Shown: piece after piece, positions 14,784 to 22,091 of the stretch
Position numbering within the stretch: the stretch's first letter is position 1
How the letters are laid out: each line of letters opens with the position of its first letter
Source of the DNA: Acidobacteriota bacterium
Lineage (GTDB): Bacteria; Acidobacteriota; Blastocatellia; Pyrinomonadales; Pyrinomonadaceae
Assembly (NCBI GenBank): GCA_963169175.1
Contig: CAUJFK010000151.1
Span: 1-25,183, forward strand
DNA length: 25,183 nucleotides
Direction: 5' to 3'
The notes under the pieces: generated by a model
Databases searched by the model: none
What the model saw: only the letters and a program-made list of their open reading frames with translations
Told to the model about the DNA's origin: nothing
Position numbers and translations under genes: made by a program

Positions 14784-15383
14784 ATGTCTAACAAAGTCAA
14801 GATCGACAGTTCATCGCTCGAGGACTCAATCTCGACCGCGGTGGGCGTTCAAGCTGCCGAACAGATCAAACAGACAGCGGACGAGACGCGGATCGGAATC
14901 GCTTTAGCAGGTGGGATCGCGATGCACGTGTACGGTTTTACGCGGGCGACGACCGATGTTGATATGCTCGCCGAATCGGTGCTGCCGCTGACAAGCATTA
15001 AAGAATTATCGTTTGGAGGCGAGACCTACACAGTTACGGTTGACGGCCGAAACATTTCTGTCGATGTCATCGTTAGAGACGACGAACTTGCGGCGATCTA
15101 TCAGAAAGCACTGGAACAGGCGATGGAGACCGAACGCGGACTAAAGATAATTTCCCCCGAATGGCTGGTTGTGATGAAATTTTTGTCTGCCCTAGCTAAG
15201 GACAAGATCGACCTGTTGTGGTTACTCCAGCAGGACAAACTGGTGGACAGATCGAAGATAGAGCGGAACCTCATCGAAGCCGTTGGCTCACAAACTGCTT
15301 ACTTCATTTTTAACGATCTAAAGAGCGAGTTTTCTTACGCCGATTTTTTACTTGTTCGAGAGAAGGACAAGTATGGTGAGTGA
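14784..15383 (+). CDS. Nucleotidyltransferase-fold protein, AbiEii-like
   Basis: A 199-residue protein. LAGGIAMHVYGFTRATTDVDMLA (GG at 43-44, D58 and D60) is the nucleotidyltransferase signature. A third candidate metal ligand is D93 in ISVDVIV. LKIISPEWLVVMKFLSALAKDKIDLLWLL matches the conserved lysine/aspartate helix of AbiEii/DUF6036-type proteins. In that family the protein transfers a nucleotide to RNA or protein and often acts as the toxin of a type IV-like pair. No partner such as AbiEi is visible on either side, so toxin function is uncertain. It is followed 21 bases later by the alpha/beta hydrolase gene. Confidence 0.75.
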   Translation: MSNKVKIDSSSLEDSISTAVGVQAAEQIKQTADETRIGIALAGGIAMHVYGFTRATTDVDMLAESVLPLTSIKELSFGGETYTVTVDGRNISVDVIVRDDELAAIYQKALEQAMETERGLKIISPEWLVVMKFLSALAKDKIDLLWLLQQDKLVDRSKIERNLIEAVGSQTAYFIFNDLKSEFSYADFLLVREKDKYGE

Positions 15384-15404
15384 TCGATCAATAGAAGGAA
15401 CGAA

Positions 15405-16085
15405 GTGGAAAACAGTGTCCAAGGGTTACATTTCACAGCCACCGCCGAAAAGGGTGTGGTCTCGGCGATTTTGATGCGGCCTGAGAATGCGACTTATTTG
15501 GTTGTCGTTGGGCATGGGGCGAGTACGAATATGCGTCATGCAACTATGCAAGCGATTGCGGAGGCGCTGGCTGAACAGAAGATCGCGACGTTTCGGTATA
15601 ATTTTCCTTATTCTGAGAATGGGCGAGGGCGGGATTCGGCGGATGTTTGTGTTGAGACGGTCAGGAGCGCTTGTAGGGCGGCGAGGGAAGCGGCGCCCGA
15701 TCTTGTGCTGCTCGCGGGCGGGCATTCGTTTGGCGGGCGGATGACATCGACTGCTCAGTCACAAGAACCGCTTGATGATGTGAAAGGCCTGGTGTTCTTT
15801 TCGTTCCCGCTGCATCTTGCCGGCCGGCCCGATACAAAGCGTGCGGAGCATTTAGAACAGATCGATATTCCGATGCTTTTCTTGAGCGGAACACGCGACG
15901 AACTTGCGATGCTCGACCTGCTCGAACCGGCGGTTGCGAAACTCGGAAAGCATGCCGCGCTGCATAAGATCGATGCCGCGAATCACAGTTACAAAGTACT
16001 GAAAAAAATGCGAACCTCGCAGGAAAATGTGTTTGCCGAGATGGCACGCGTGCTAAACGACTGGATAACTGAGAATAGAACTTAG
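15405..16085 (+). CDS. Alpha/beta hydrolase (KANL3/Tex30-like, dienelactone-hydrolase related)
   Basis: A 226-residue cytosolic hydrolase with a GTG start preceded by AAGGA. The nucleophile elbow is GGHSFGG (S108). The acid is probably D165 in LSGTRDEL and the base H194 in DAANHSYKVL. VVGHGASTNMRH and FRYNFPYSENGRG resemble the oxyanion region of the KANL3/Tex30-like branch of alpha/beta hydrolases, which lack signal peptides. The substrate is unknown. The stop codon TAG forms part of the AGGAG ribosome binding site of the next gene, so the two are an operon. Confidence 0.88.
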   Translation: MENSVQGLHFTATAEKGVVSAILMRPENATYLVVVGHGASTNMRHATMQAIAEALAEQKIATFRYNFPYSENGRGRDSADVCVETVRSACRAAREAAPDLVLLAGGHSFGGRMTSTAQSQEPLDDVKGLVFFSFPLHLAGRPDTKRAEHLEQIDIPMLFLSGTRDELAMLDLLEPAVAKLGKHAALHKIDAANHSYKVLKKMRTSQENVFAEMARVLNDWITENRT

Positions 16086-16095
16086 GAGACATTTG

Positions 16096-16521
16096 ATGAA
16101 ATTGAGATTAGCCGCGATCTGTGTCACGGTGGCTTTTTTTGCGTTTGCCGGATCGACTATGGGCCAAACGGCGGTGAGGTCGCCGGAACAAACGGCCCAA
16201 TCACTAATCGATGCGTACAATTCCCGTAATATGGAAGGCATTTTAAAGGCGTATGCATCCGATTCCGTCGCGTATGCATTGCCCAGCGGCGAAGTTATTC
16301 TCAAGGGACACGACGCCATTCGAAAGAAATTTGCACGCGTACTCGATCCAAAAGTGAAACTAAAGGTCGAGATCGTAAACCGCATCGTTGACGGAAAGTT
16401 TGTCATCGACAAAGAAAAGATCAGCGGCACGTCCGACGGCAAGCAAGTCGAGTTTTTTGGAACCGTAATATATGAGATCACCGATGGGTTGATCCGAAAA
16501 GAATGGTATTTGAGGCAGTGA
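16096..16521 (+). CDS. Exported NTF2-like (SnoaL/DUF4440) protein
   Basis: A 141-residue protein with a signal peptide (residues 1-23, LAAICVTVAFFAFAGSTMGQ). It is followed by a single NTF2-like cone fold: AQSLIDAYNSRNMEGILKAY, then DSVAYALPSGEVILKGHDAI, then FGTVIYEITDGLIRKEWYLR. AGGAG lies 7 bases before the ATG and overlaps the previous stop codon. The family includes steroid isomerase-like and many non-enzymatic ligand-binding proteins, so a reaction cannot be stated. Its export contrasts with the cytosolic hydrolase it is co-transcribed with. Confidence 0.85.
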   Translation: MKLRLAAICVTVAFFAFAGSTMGQTAVRSPEQTAQSLIDAYNSRNMEGILKAYASDSVAYALPSGEVILKGHDAIRKKFARVLDPKVKLKVEIVNRIVDGKFVIDKEKISGTSDGKQVEFFGTVIYEITDGLIRKEWYLRQ

Positions 16522-16585
16522 CGGATCCAACGCGGTATTGTTCCGATATAAGAAGATCGGCAAACTAAAGTTTGCCGGACATTGT

Positions 16586-16617
16586 TTGCAGAAGCCTGCG
16601 CGTCGGCAAGGGCTTAA
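16586..16617 (+). repeat. Intergenic copy of repeat block 1
   Basis: It matches 10024-10055 (inside hmgA) at 29 of 32 bases: TTGCAGAAGCC, one change, GCGCGT, two changes, GCAAGGGCTTAA. The next bases (GACGCCCGCTCT) look like a broken start of block 2, and CCCTTGC...AAGGG follows. It lies directly before the histidine-kinase remnant. Confidence 0.7.
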
Positions 16618-16649
16618 CATTCGACGCCCGCTCTAAACCCTTGCACAAG

Positions 16650-16856
16650 GGCATCAGCGCTGATTTTCTCCCGTTTGTTTTTGATAGATGCCGCCAGGCA
16701 CGCGTTGCGGGCGAAGGGCGAGTTGGCCTGGCCATTGCTCGCCGAATAGTGGATCTGCACGGCGGATCGATCGCCGCCGAGAGTGAAGGTGAGGGCCGTG
16801 GTGCAGCATTCCTCATCGTTCTGCCGCTGATGGAGGAGGGCGCCGCAAGCGCCTGA
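16650..16856 (+). pseudogene. Truncated histidine-kinase ATPase domain
   Basis: The frame reads GISADFLPFVFDR, then VGLAIARRIVDLHGGSIAAES, then GRGAAFLIVLPL. This is the end of a HATPase_c domain with the F box and a damaged G2 box (kinases have GLGLGLAI; several residues before VGLAI are missing). The dimerisation domain and N box are absent, and the frame runs upstream into the repeat at 16586. It is a recombination scar rather than a working kinase. Confidence 0.75.
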
Positions 16857-16891
16857 CGAACTGTTTTCTGTTTACCGAGCGTAATAAATGT

Positions 16892-17170
16892 ATGTGTCGA
16901 AACATCAAGACCCTATTCAATTTCGATCCGCCTGCCACGTCGGATGAGGTCCGGGCGGCCTCGCTGCAATTCGTAAGAAAACTCTCTGGATTCAACAAAC
17001 CGTCAAAAACTAACGAAGAGGCTTTCGATCTAGCCATCGAGCGGGTTTCGGCCGCGGCGCAGGAAATGCTTAATTCGCTCGCCACCAACGCCCCGCCGCG
17101 TGATCGGGATATCGAGGCCGCCCGGGCAAAAGAAAGGAGCCGGCTGCGATTTGGGTCGGCGGGAGGATAA
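16892..17170 (+). CDS. DUF2277 family protein
   Basis: A 92-residue protein that begins MCRNIKTLFNFDPPATSDEV and continues LQFVRKLSGFNKPSKTNEEAF, the fixed signature of DUF2277. The tail is Arg/Lys rich (APPRDRDIEAARAKERSRLRF). The family is small, soluble and widespread in Actinobacteria and Acidobacteria with no known function; the conserved early Cys could bind metal. It stands alone between a kinase remnant and a membrane protein. Confidence 0.9.
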   Translation: MCRNIKTLFNFDPPATSDEVRAASLQFVRKLSGFNKPSKTNEEAFDLAIERVSAAAQEMLNSLATNAPPRDRDIEAARAKERSRLRFGSAGG

Positions 17171-17269
17171 GCATATGGCCAACGAGAGAGTTCCGAAAAA
17201 AGCCGAAATTTCATAAAATTTCATAAATTCTAACGACACCGGATCTGCTTTTGAGGCATTATTCACCCT

Positions 17270-18565
17270 ATGCCTTCCGACAACCTGACATTGAAACGGC
17301 GGATATTCGCGGTCGATCTGCTTCGCGGCGTTGTGATGATGATAATGCTGCTCGACCACACGCGTGACTACATCTATCACAACGGGTTTTTGACCGATCC
17401 GGCCGACCTCACCACGACGACGGTCCCATTGTTCTTTACAAGATGGATAACCCATTTTTGCGCTCCAGTTTTTGTCTTTCTTTCTGGTGTGAGCATCTAT
17501 CTCCAAAAAATGTATGGAAAGTCGAACCGTGAACTGTCGTGGTTTTTGGTCACGCGGGGCATCTGGCTGGTCGTGCTCGAGTTTACGGTCATTCGATTTC
17601 TGATCGCGTTCAATTTTGATTACGGAACCATTATCGGAATGGCCCAGGTGATCTGGGCCATCGGTGTTTCGATGATCGTGATGGCGGCGTTGATCTATCT
17701 GCCTTTATGGGCCGTCGGAACGTTTGGCGTCGCGATGATCTTTTTGCATAACCTACTCGACAGGTTCGACCTTCTGCCGCAGGTCGCGTTTGGCGGTTCG
17801 GCCGATCTGTCGCAGGCGATCTGGCTGGTCCTTCACCAGCAAAGCATGATACCGATCGACGGCTCGGCCGTATTCATCGCTTATCCGCTGATACCGTGGA
17901 TCGGTGTGATGGCCGCCGGCTATGCCCTCGGTGCCGTTCACGGTTGGGACGGCCCGCGGCGGCGGCGATTTCTCCTTGCGTTGGGATTGGCCGCAATCGC
18001 GCTTTTCTTCGCGGTACGCGCCACGAATATTTACGGCGATCCGAATGAATGGGCCACCAAGGCGCAGTTTTTAGCGATAGGTGAAAAATTGATCGAAACT
18101 GGCGAACCAGGTCCCGACGCTGTCCTGCCGAAGCCGAATCTGAACGCGCCGGCATTTACAATACTTTCGTTCCTGGATACGACAAAATATCCCGTGTCTC
18201 TGCTTTTCCTATTGATGACGCTAGGCCCGGCTTTTATTGTTCTGGCGCTGTCCGACGGCATAAGCGGCGAGCCGTTTTGGCAAACGGTGCTTATCGTATT
18301 CGGGCGCGTTCCATTCTTTTTCTATATTCTTCAATGGGTGTGGGCCGATCTTGGCGGCGTCGTCCTGGGCTGGCTCGCGGGTTATGATGTCAGCTATTTG
18401 TTCAATGCACTCTCGCCGCAAATGCAGGTCCCGCCCGATAACGGTTTTTCGCTAACCGTTGTCTATCTTATGTGGATCGCGGGCCTAGCGGTCATTTATC
18501 CGGTCTGCCTCTGGTACGGCAACTTCAAACGAAAGAACAAACATTGGCTGTTGAGTTATTTATAA
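17270..18565 (+). CDS. DUF1624/YeiB-like multi-pass membrane acyltransferase-family protein
   Basis: A 431-residue protein with about ten membrane helices. The N-terminus RIFAVDLLRGVVMMIMLLDHTRDY is the DUF1624 (heparan-alpha-glucosaminide N-acetyltransferase-like) opening, with the conserved Asp and the D-H pair of the second block. FFTRWITHFCAPVFVFLSGVSIYL is also typical. Relatives transfer acyl groups across the membrane to sugars; the substrate here is unknown. The gene is followed by a large nested inverted repeat that may end transcription. Confidence 0.85.
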   Translation: MPSDNLTLKRRIFAVDLLRGVVMMIMLLDHTRDYIYHNGFLTDPADLTTTTVPLFFTRWITHFCAPVFVFLSGVSIYLQKMYGKSNRELSWFLVTRGIWLVVLEFTVIRFLIAFNFDYGTIIGMAQVIWAIGVSMIVMAALIYLPLWAVGTFGVAMIFLHNLLDRFDLLPQVAFGGSADLSQAIWLVLHQQSMIPIDGSAVFIAYPLIPWIGVMAAGYALGAVHGWDGPRRRRFLLALGLAAIALFFAVRATNIYGDPNEWATKAQFLAIGEKLIETGEPGPDAVLPKPNLNAPAFTILSFLDTTKYPVSLLFLLMTLGPAFIVLALSDGISGEPFWQTVLIVFGRVPFFFYILQWVWADLGGVVLGWLAGYDVSYLFNALSPQMQVPPDNGFSLTVVYLMWIAGLAVIYPVCLWYGNFKRKNKHWLLSYL

Positions 18566-18700
18566 GAGCGCTTTGAACGCTACATTTTCACCTTCGAGTT
18601 TTTAGTTTTTAGTTTGTACGGACGACATTCATCCGTACAAACGGAAAACTTAAAGGTAATAACTGAAAACGCAGGCTCAAAAATATAGTTTTCAAAGCTC
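18566..18700. repeat. Nested inverted repeat, terminator or MITE-like element
   Basis: The outer arms are GAGCGCTTTGAA (18566-18577) and TTCAAAGCTC (18691-18700). The inner arms form a perfect 11-bp stem, GTTTGTACGGA (18612-18622) with its complement (18632-18642), around a 9-base loop, extended by AGTTTT/AAAACT. A terminator for the upstream gene is the simplest reading. The size (about 135 bases) and terminal symmetry also fit a miniature transposable element. Confidence 0.55.
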
Positions 18701-18722
18701 ACTACAAATAGGTACTTAAAGA

Positions 18723-19081
18723 AATGCTGTGCACACGCGGCATGTTCTGGCCGTCAAGGACCTTAAGGCCGAGACCGATTATTACCTCGACAAACTCGGT
18801 TTCGACCGCGATTTTACCGCTCCTGGTTGGGAGTTCCTTCATTCGGCAGCTTCAAAGTAATGCTCGGCGAATGCATCGACGCGCTCTGGGCATCAGAGAC
18901 CGGCGACCATTCCTGGTACGCCCACGCCCTTTTCGAAGACGCCGACAGCATCTATCAAGAGTTCCTCGATCGCGGGGCGACAATCCTTTCACCCATCCAA
19001 AACAAACCTTGGGGTATCCGCGACTTCACCGTCATCACACCCTGCGGCCACCGGATCGTATTCGGGCAGTTGATTACGTAA
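18723..19081 (+). pseudogene. Frameshifted VOC (glyoxalase/bleomycin-resistance-like) protein gene
   Basis: The first frame reads HTRHVLAVKDLKAETDYYL, then DKLGFDRDFTAPGWEFL, then stops at a TAA near 18858. A second frame, from about 18827, continues as SFGSFKVMLGECIDALW, then HSWYAHALFEDADSIYQEFL, then PWGIRDFTVITPCGHRIVFGQ. Joined near 18835-18845 they give one complete VOC domain of about 118 residues. The break is a one- or two-base indel. The first in-frame start would be a GTG at 18729. It was probably a small metal-dependent enzyme or binding protein, now inactive unless the sequence has an error here. Confidence 0.75.
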
Positions 19082-19132
19082 AGCCCGTTCAACCCGCTGT
19101 ATGATAAACTGCGAGATAGAGCTATTGAGGCC

Positions 19133-19357
19133 GTGAACATAACGTTGACCACAATTTTCAGAAAAGTCCCGGAAGGCTACATCGGGTATGTCGAAGAACT
19201 TCCGGGCGCGAACACCCAAGGTGAAACCCTTGAAGAAACGCGTGAGAATCTGAAGGAAGCTATCGAATTGGTTCTCGAAGCAAATCGGCAGCTTGCCGAA
19301 GAAAGATTGAACGGCGCTGAAGTTATCCGAGAACAGTTGCTTCTAAACCCCGCATGA
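19133..19357 (+). CDS. hicB: HicB-family antitoxin
   Basis: A 74-residue protein with a GTG start. ITLTTIFRKVPEGYIGYVEELPGANTQGETLEETRENLKEAIELVLE is the HicB partial RNase H-like fold (pattern EgYigyveELPGa.tqGeTleEar.nlkEAi). It lacks the C-terminal HTH or RHH found in longer HicB forms. It neutralises HicA, whose ATG overlaps its stop by four bases. Antitoxin-first order is a common alternative to hicA-hicB. Confidence 0.92.
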   Translation: MNITLTTIFRKVPEGYIGYVEELPGANTQGETLEETRENLKEAIELVLEANRQLAEERLNGAEVIREQLLLNPA

Positions 19358-19578
19358 AACTCCGAGATTTGATCCGCCACCTGGAACAACACGGTTGTGA
19401 GAAACTTCGGGAAGGTGGCAATCACACCGTATTCGTTAACCGACCTAAGCAGAAATCAACCGCAGTTCCAAGGTATCGGGAAGTTAACGAATTTCTGGCG
19501 AGGAAGATCTGTCAGGATTTTGGAAGTGCCCAAGCCGTAGACGCGAAGCATGCCGACTGGACTAAGACCATTCATTGA
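19354..19578 (+). CDS. hicA: HicA-family mRNA interferase toxin
   Basis: A 74-residue toxin with a dsRBD-like fold that cleaves mRNA/tmRNA. MKLRDLIRHLEQHGCEKLREGGNHTVFVN contains the catalytic His (H24) in GGNHTVF, followed by the conserved VPRYREVNEFLARKIC recognition helix region. The start is ATGA-coupled to hicB. The 3' end overlaps the first codons of the broken glycosylase-like gene by 29 bases. Confidence 0.92.
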   Translation: MKLRDLIRHLEQHGCEKLREGGNHTVFVNRPKQKSTAVPRYREVNEFLARKICQDFGSAQAVDAKHADWTKTIH

Positions 19579-20035
19579 TAAAAATTCGAAAGCTTTGATT
19601 TTGGGGAGTTTTCCGGGTCCTTTGTCTCTAGAATTAAACCAATATTACGCGCATCTGCGGAACGCGTTCTGGCCGATAATTGCTCGGATCTACGACTTCG
19701 ACGGCAATACCTCGTACCGTTCAAGAGTAAGTAAACTTAAGGAGAATAGAATTGCCGTCTGGGATGTTCTGGAGTCCTGTGAACGCTAAGGAGCGGAGGA
19801 CAGGCGAATCAGGAACCCCATGGCAAACGATTTTAAGAAATTCTTCCGACGGTACCCAGAGATAGTGAAAGTCGTTTTGAGCGGTCGCAAAGCGGAAAAG
19901 CTGCTTAGTAGGTTGGTCGTCAGAAATCAAGAACTTCCCGATCTTGTTTGTGTCTACGCTCCTTAGACCAGCCCGGCGAAGACAAGACTAGTCTTTGAAG
20001 CAAAACTTCTGGCCTGGAAAGCGGAATTGAAGTAG
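19550..20035 (+). pseudogene. DNA-deoxyinosine (hypoxanthine-DNA) glycosylase-like gene with two nonsense codons
   Basis: One frame across 162 codons reads FIDKNSKALILGSFPGPLSL, then YYAHLRNAFWPIIARI, then IAVWDVLESCER, then TAA (19787-19789). It continues with IRNPMANDFKKFFRRYPEIV, then GRKAEKLL, then VYAP, then TAG (19964-19966), then TSPAKTRLVFEAKLLAWK, and a final TAG at 20033. Each internal stop sits where relatives of the uracil-DNA-glycosylase superfamily have a sense codon (ER-E-G, and P-S-TSPA), one base change from GAA and TCG respectively. The protein would excise deaminated adenine from DNA. The ancestral gene followed hicA directly. The first part alone (79 residues) is unlikely to be active. 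Confidence 0.8.
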
Positions 20036-20776
20036 TTACTCCATTTCACTCTCATCTATATCAAAATTCGCATAAACCTTTTGCACGTCGTCGTTGTCGT
20101 CGAGGGCGTCGTAGAGTTTTAGCATTGTTTTGGCGTCGCCGCCTTCTAGTTTGATGTAGTTTTGGGGGATCATTGAGATCTCGGCGGCCTGGGGTTCAAT
20201 GCCGGCGGCTTTGACCGCTTCATTTACTGCCTCGAACGCGTCGGGTGTGGTAAATATCTCAAATACGTCGCCTTCATCCTGCATATCATCGGCACCGGCG
20301 CCGACTGCTATTTCGAAAAGCTCGTCCTCGCTTTTTGCAGCCTTATCGACAACGATGTAGCCCTTTTTGTCGAACATCCAGCCGACCGACCCGCTTTCGC
20401 CCATGTTGCCGCCGTTTTTTGAGAAGATGTGGCGGATCTCCGCGACGGTGCGGTTGCGGTTGTCGGTCATCGCCTCGACCATCACGGCAACGCCGTTCGG
20501 GCCGTAGCCTTCGTAAAGCACCTCATCGTAATTCGCACCTTCGCCCTCGCCCATGCCGCGCTTGATCGCACGGTCAATGGTGTCGTTGGGCATATTCTGC
20601 GCTTTTGCGTCGCTGACCGCCTTGCGAAGGCGCGCATTGGCGTCGATATCGCCGCTGCCGCCCGTTTTGGTCGCGACAGTGATCTCTTTGATCATCTTCG
20701 TAAAGATCTTGCCGCGCTTTGCATCGAGCGCTCCTTTCTTGTGCTTAATTGTGTGCCACTTGGAGTGTCCTGACAT
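20036..20776 (-). CDS. yebC: YebC/PmpR (TACO1) family protein
   Basis: A 246-residue protein starting MSGHSKWHTIKHKKGALDAKRGKIFTK, the invariant YebC opening, with all three domains present: NMPNDTIDRAIKRG, then YEGYGPNGVAVMVEAMTDNRNRT, then IFSKNGGNMGESGSVGWMF, and the C-terminal EISMIPQNYIKLEG. The family was described as a DNA-binding regulator. Work on TACO1 and bacterial YebC has since pointed to a ribosome-associated role in translating difficult (proline-rich) stretches. Length is normal. It is convergent with the broken glycosylase gene, with no gap between them. The upstream 300 bases hold repeats. Confidence 0.97.
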   Translation of the reverse strand: MSGHSKWHTIKHKKGALDAKRGKIFTKMIKEITVATKTGGSGDIDANARLRKAVSDAKAQNMPNDTIDRAIKRGMGEGEGANYDEVLYEGYGPNGVAVMVEAMTDNRNRTVAEIRHIFSKNGGNMGESGSVGWMFDKKGYIVVDKAAKSEDELFEIAVGAGADDMQDEGDVFEIFTTPDAFEAVNEAVKAAGIEPQAAEISMIPQNYIKLEGGDAKTMLKLYDALDDNDDVQKVYANFDIDESEME

Positions 20777-20862
20777 TTATTGATTCCTCAATTCTACCGG
20801 CAGAGATATAAGTGAAAACTAAAGCAGCATTAGACTTGGACTAAGACGCTCGGGCCCGCTGG

Positions 20863-20894
20863 GGCACACTCCCAACCGGTCGTGTTTACGCCTT
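20863..20894 (+). repeat. 32-base direct repeat, copy 1
   Basis: It begins GGCAC and ends ACCGGTCGTGTTT-A-CGCCTT. It matches 20991-21022 at 28 of 32 positions by my count, 128 bases apart. A shorter relative (CGGTCGCGCTT) lies near 20935-20945. All are in the approximately 300-base gap upstream of yebC, which otherwise holds no gene. Confidence 0.65.
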
Positions 20895-20953
20895 CTTTTC
20901 TCAGCGTCTCGGCGTTACGAGAGACCGGCACCTTTCGGTCGCGCTTCTGAGAG

Positions 20954-20985
20954 ATCCAAAATCCAAAATCGGAAATCCACAATCC
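20954..20985 (+). repeat. Heptanucleotide tandem repeat
   Basis: 4.6 copies of ATCCAAA: two perfect, then ATCGGAA, ATCCACA and ATCC. It lies between the two 32-base direct repeats. The pattern resembles short tandemly repeated repetitive sequences known from cyanobacteria. Confidence 0.65.
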
Positions 20986-20990
20986 GACGA

Positions 20991-21022
20991 GGCACGCTTC
21001 CTACCGGTCGTGTTTCCGCCTT
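20991..21022 (+). repeat. 32-base direct repeat, copy 2
   Basis: Second copy of the repeat at 20863-20894, with 4 differences. AGG and CCT near its 5' end can pair as a small hairpin. Confidence 0.65.
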
Positions 21023-21082
21023 GGCCGAAACTGAAAATATATCACGCCGATTTTACATCGGCCAAATACAGAGAGGGCCGAC

Positions 21083-21367
21083 TTAACTGATGATCTTTCT
21101 CAGTTGTTCGCCCGTTACGCCGGTTACTTGAACCCGCTTGGTTTTTGAGGCTTGGCCCGAGACTATTTCAATATCTCCTTTCGCAACGCCAAGCATTTTC
21201 GCCAGAAATTTTATCAACTCCGCATTTGCAGTTCCATCAACCGGCGGTGACGAAACTCGCACTTTCACTGCATCGCCCATTTCACCCGCCAGTTCGGTTC
21301 GTGCGGCCCGCGGCACAACACGGACCTCGAAAGTGATGCGGCCGTCTTTCTCCGTAATGTTGAGCAT
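21083..21367 (-). CDS. yggU: DUF167 (YggU) family protein
   Basis: About 94 residues from the ATG at 21367 (MLNITEKDGRITF). A TTG at 21409 would add 14 residues but has no ribosome binding site. VRVVPRAARTELAG, then VKVRVSSPPVDGTANAELIKFLAKMLGV and DIEIVSGQASKTKRVQV are the diagnostic DUF167 blocks. The family is a small alpha/beta fold of unknown function. In E. coli and many bacteria it follows yggS and yggT, as here on the minus strand, supporting a shared transcript. Confidence 0.92.
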   Translation of the reverse strand: MLNITEKDGRITFEVRVVPRAARTELAGEMGDAVKVRVSSPPVDGTANAELIKFLAKMLGVAKGDIEIVSGQASKTKRVQVTGVTGEQLRKIIS

Positions 21368-21482
21368 GGCCAAGGAAGGTCGAAATTGGCTCCATTCCTC
21401 GTATTCCAATTATTCAGTGGTTCGCTGAGAAATTGACCACGGAATATGAGGAATAAGAGGAAAAGAAGATCGAGCCCAAGTC

Positions 21483-22091
21483 CTAACCGCGAACGAAAAT
21501 ATTGAGCACGATAGATTGCAGGAACATTATCAATATCAGTACGATCATTCCCGAAAGGTCGAACATTCCAACCGGCGGAATTAACCGCTGAACCGGCAGC
21601 ATGATCGGATCGGTTACGCGTTTTACAAAACCGAGAAAGGTGTTGCGTGTAAATACGAACCATGACGAAATAAAACGTATGAATATCAACAGAACGAGAA
21701 TGCTCAACGCACCGTAGAGCGCGAAGCCAAAAAACACCTTTGGATTTCCGGCGGCCACGCCGGCCGACAACCCATCGATAATAAAGAATGTATCCCTGAT
21801 TATCCCGCTCACAAAATATGTGAGAACAAGAGCAATGAACATTGTCACCAGCGGTGCAAGCCGTGTATCGACACGAAACCCGGCCAGCATTCGGGCCGCC
21901 GGGTACACGAACCGTTCAGTTGTCTTGCGTATCCGAAATCCGAATCGCCCGATCTTGCCGAACGGATTCGGGTCTGAATAGTTGAAGAGCATCCGCAGGA
22001 CCAGCAGCGTCAGGAAAACAAGAAAAGCTCCCCATAGCACCATCCAAACGATGGGATAAACAGTTAGTGACAAAAAGCCGGTTAAGTTCAT
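21483..22091 (-). CDS. yggT: YggT family membrane protein
   Basis: A 202-residue inner-membrane protein with two YGGT units. The first lies around VLTYFVSGIIRDTF and its preceding helices; the second is seen in ILVLLIFIRFISSWFV followed by VKRVTDPIMLPVQRLIPPVGMFDLSGMIVLILIMFL, which holds the family DP...P.RriiPp.g..D.s motif. An extra N-terminal amphipathic part (residues 35-75) is longer than in E. coli. YggT proteins are linked to cell division, osmotic homeostasis or envelope organisation. The start overlaps the yggS stop (ATGA), indicating coupling. Confidence 0.9.
   Translation of the reverse strand: MNLTGFLSLTVYPIVWMVLWGAFLVFLTLLVLRMLFNYSDPNPFGKIGRFGFRIRKTTERFVYPAARMLAGFRVDTRLAPLVTMFIALVLTYFVSGIIRDTFFIIDGLSAGVAAGNPKVFFGFALYGALSILVLLIFIRFISSWFVFTRNTFLGFVKRVTDPIMLPVQRLIPPVGMFDLSGMIVLILIMFLQSIVLNIFVRG

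Noticed and set aside
16572..16856. A 94-residue intact gene starting at 16572
   Set aside because: The first 26 codons are the repeat element and the rest is a headless kinase ATPase domain, so it is called a pseudogene.
19070..19105. Promoter for hicBA using TTGATT and TATGAT
   Set aside because: The spacer is 24 bases, too long for sigma-70.
20954..20985. CRISPR-like array
   Set aside because: The units are 7 bases without spacers; no CRISPR repeats or cas genes are present in the window.
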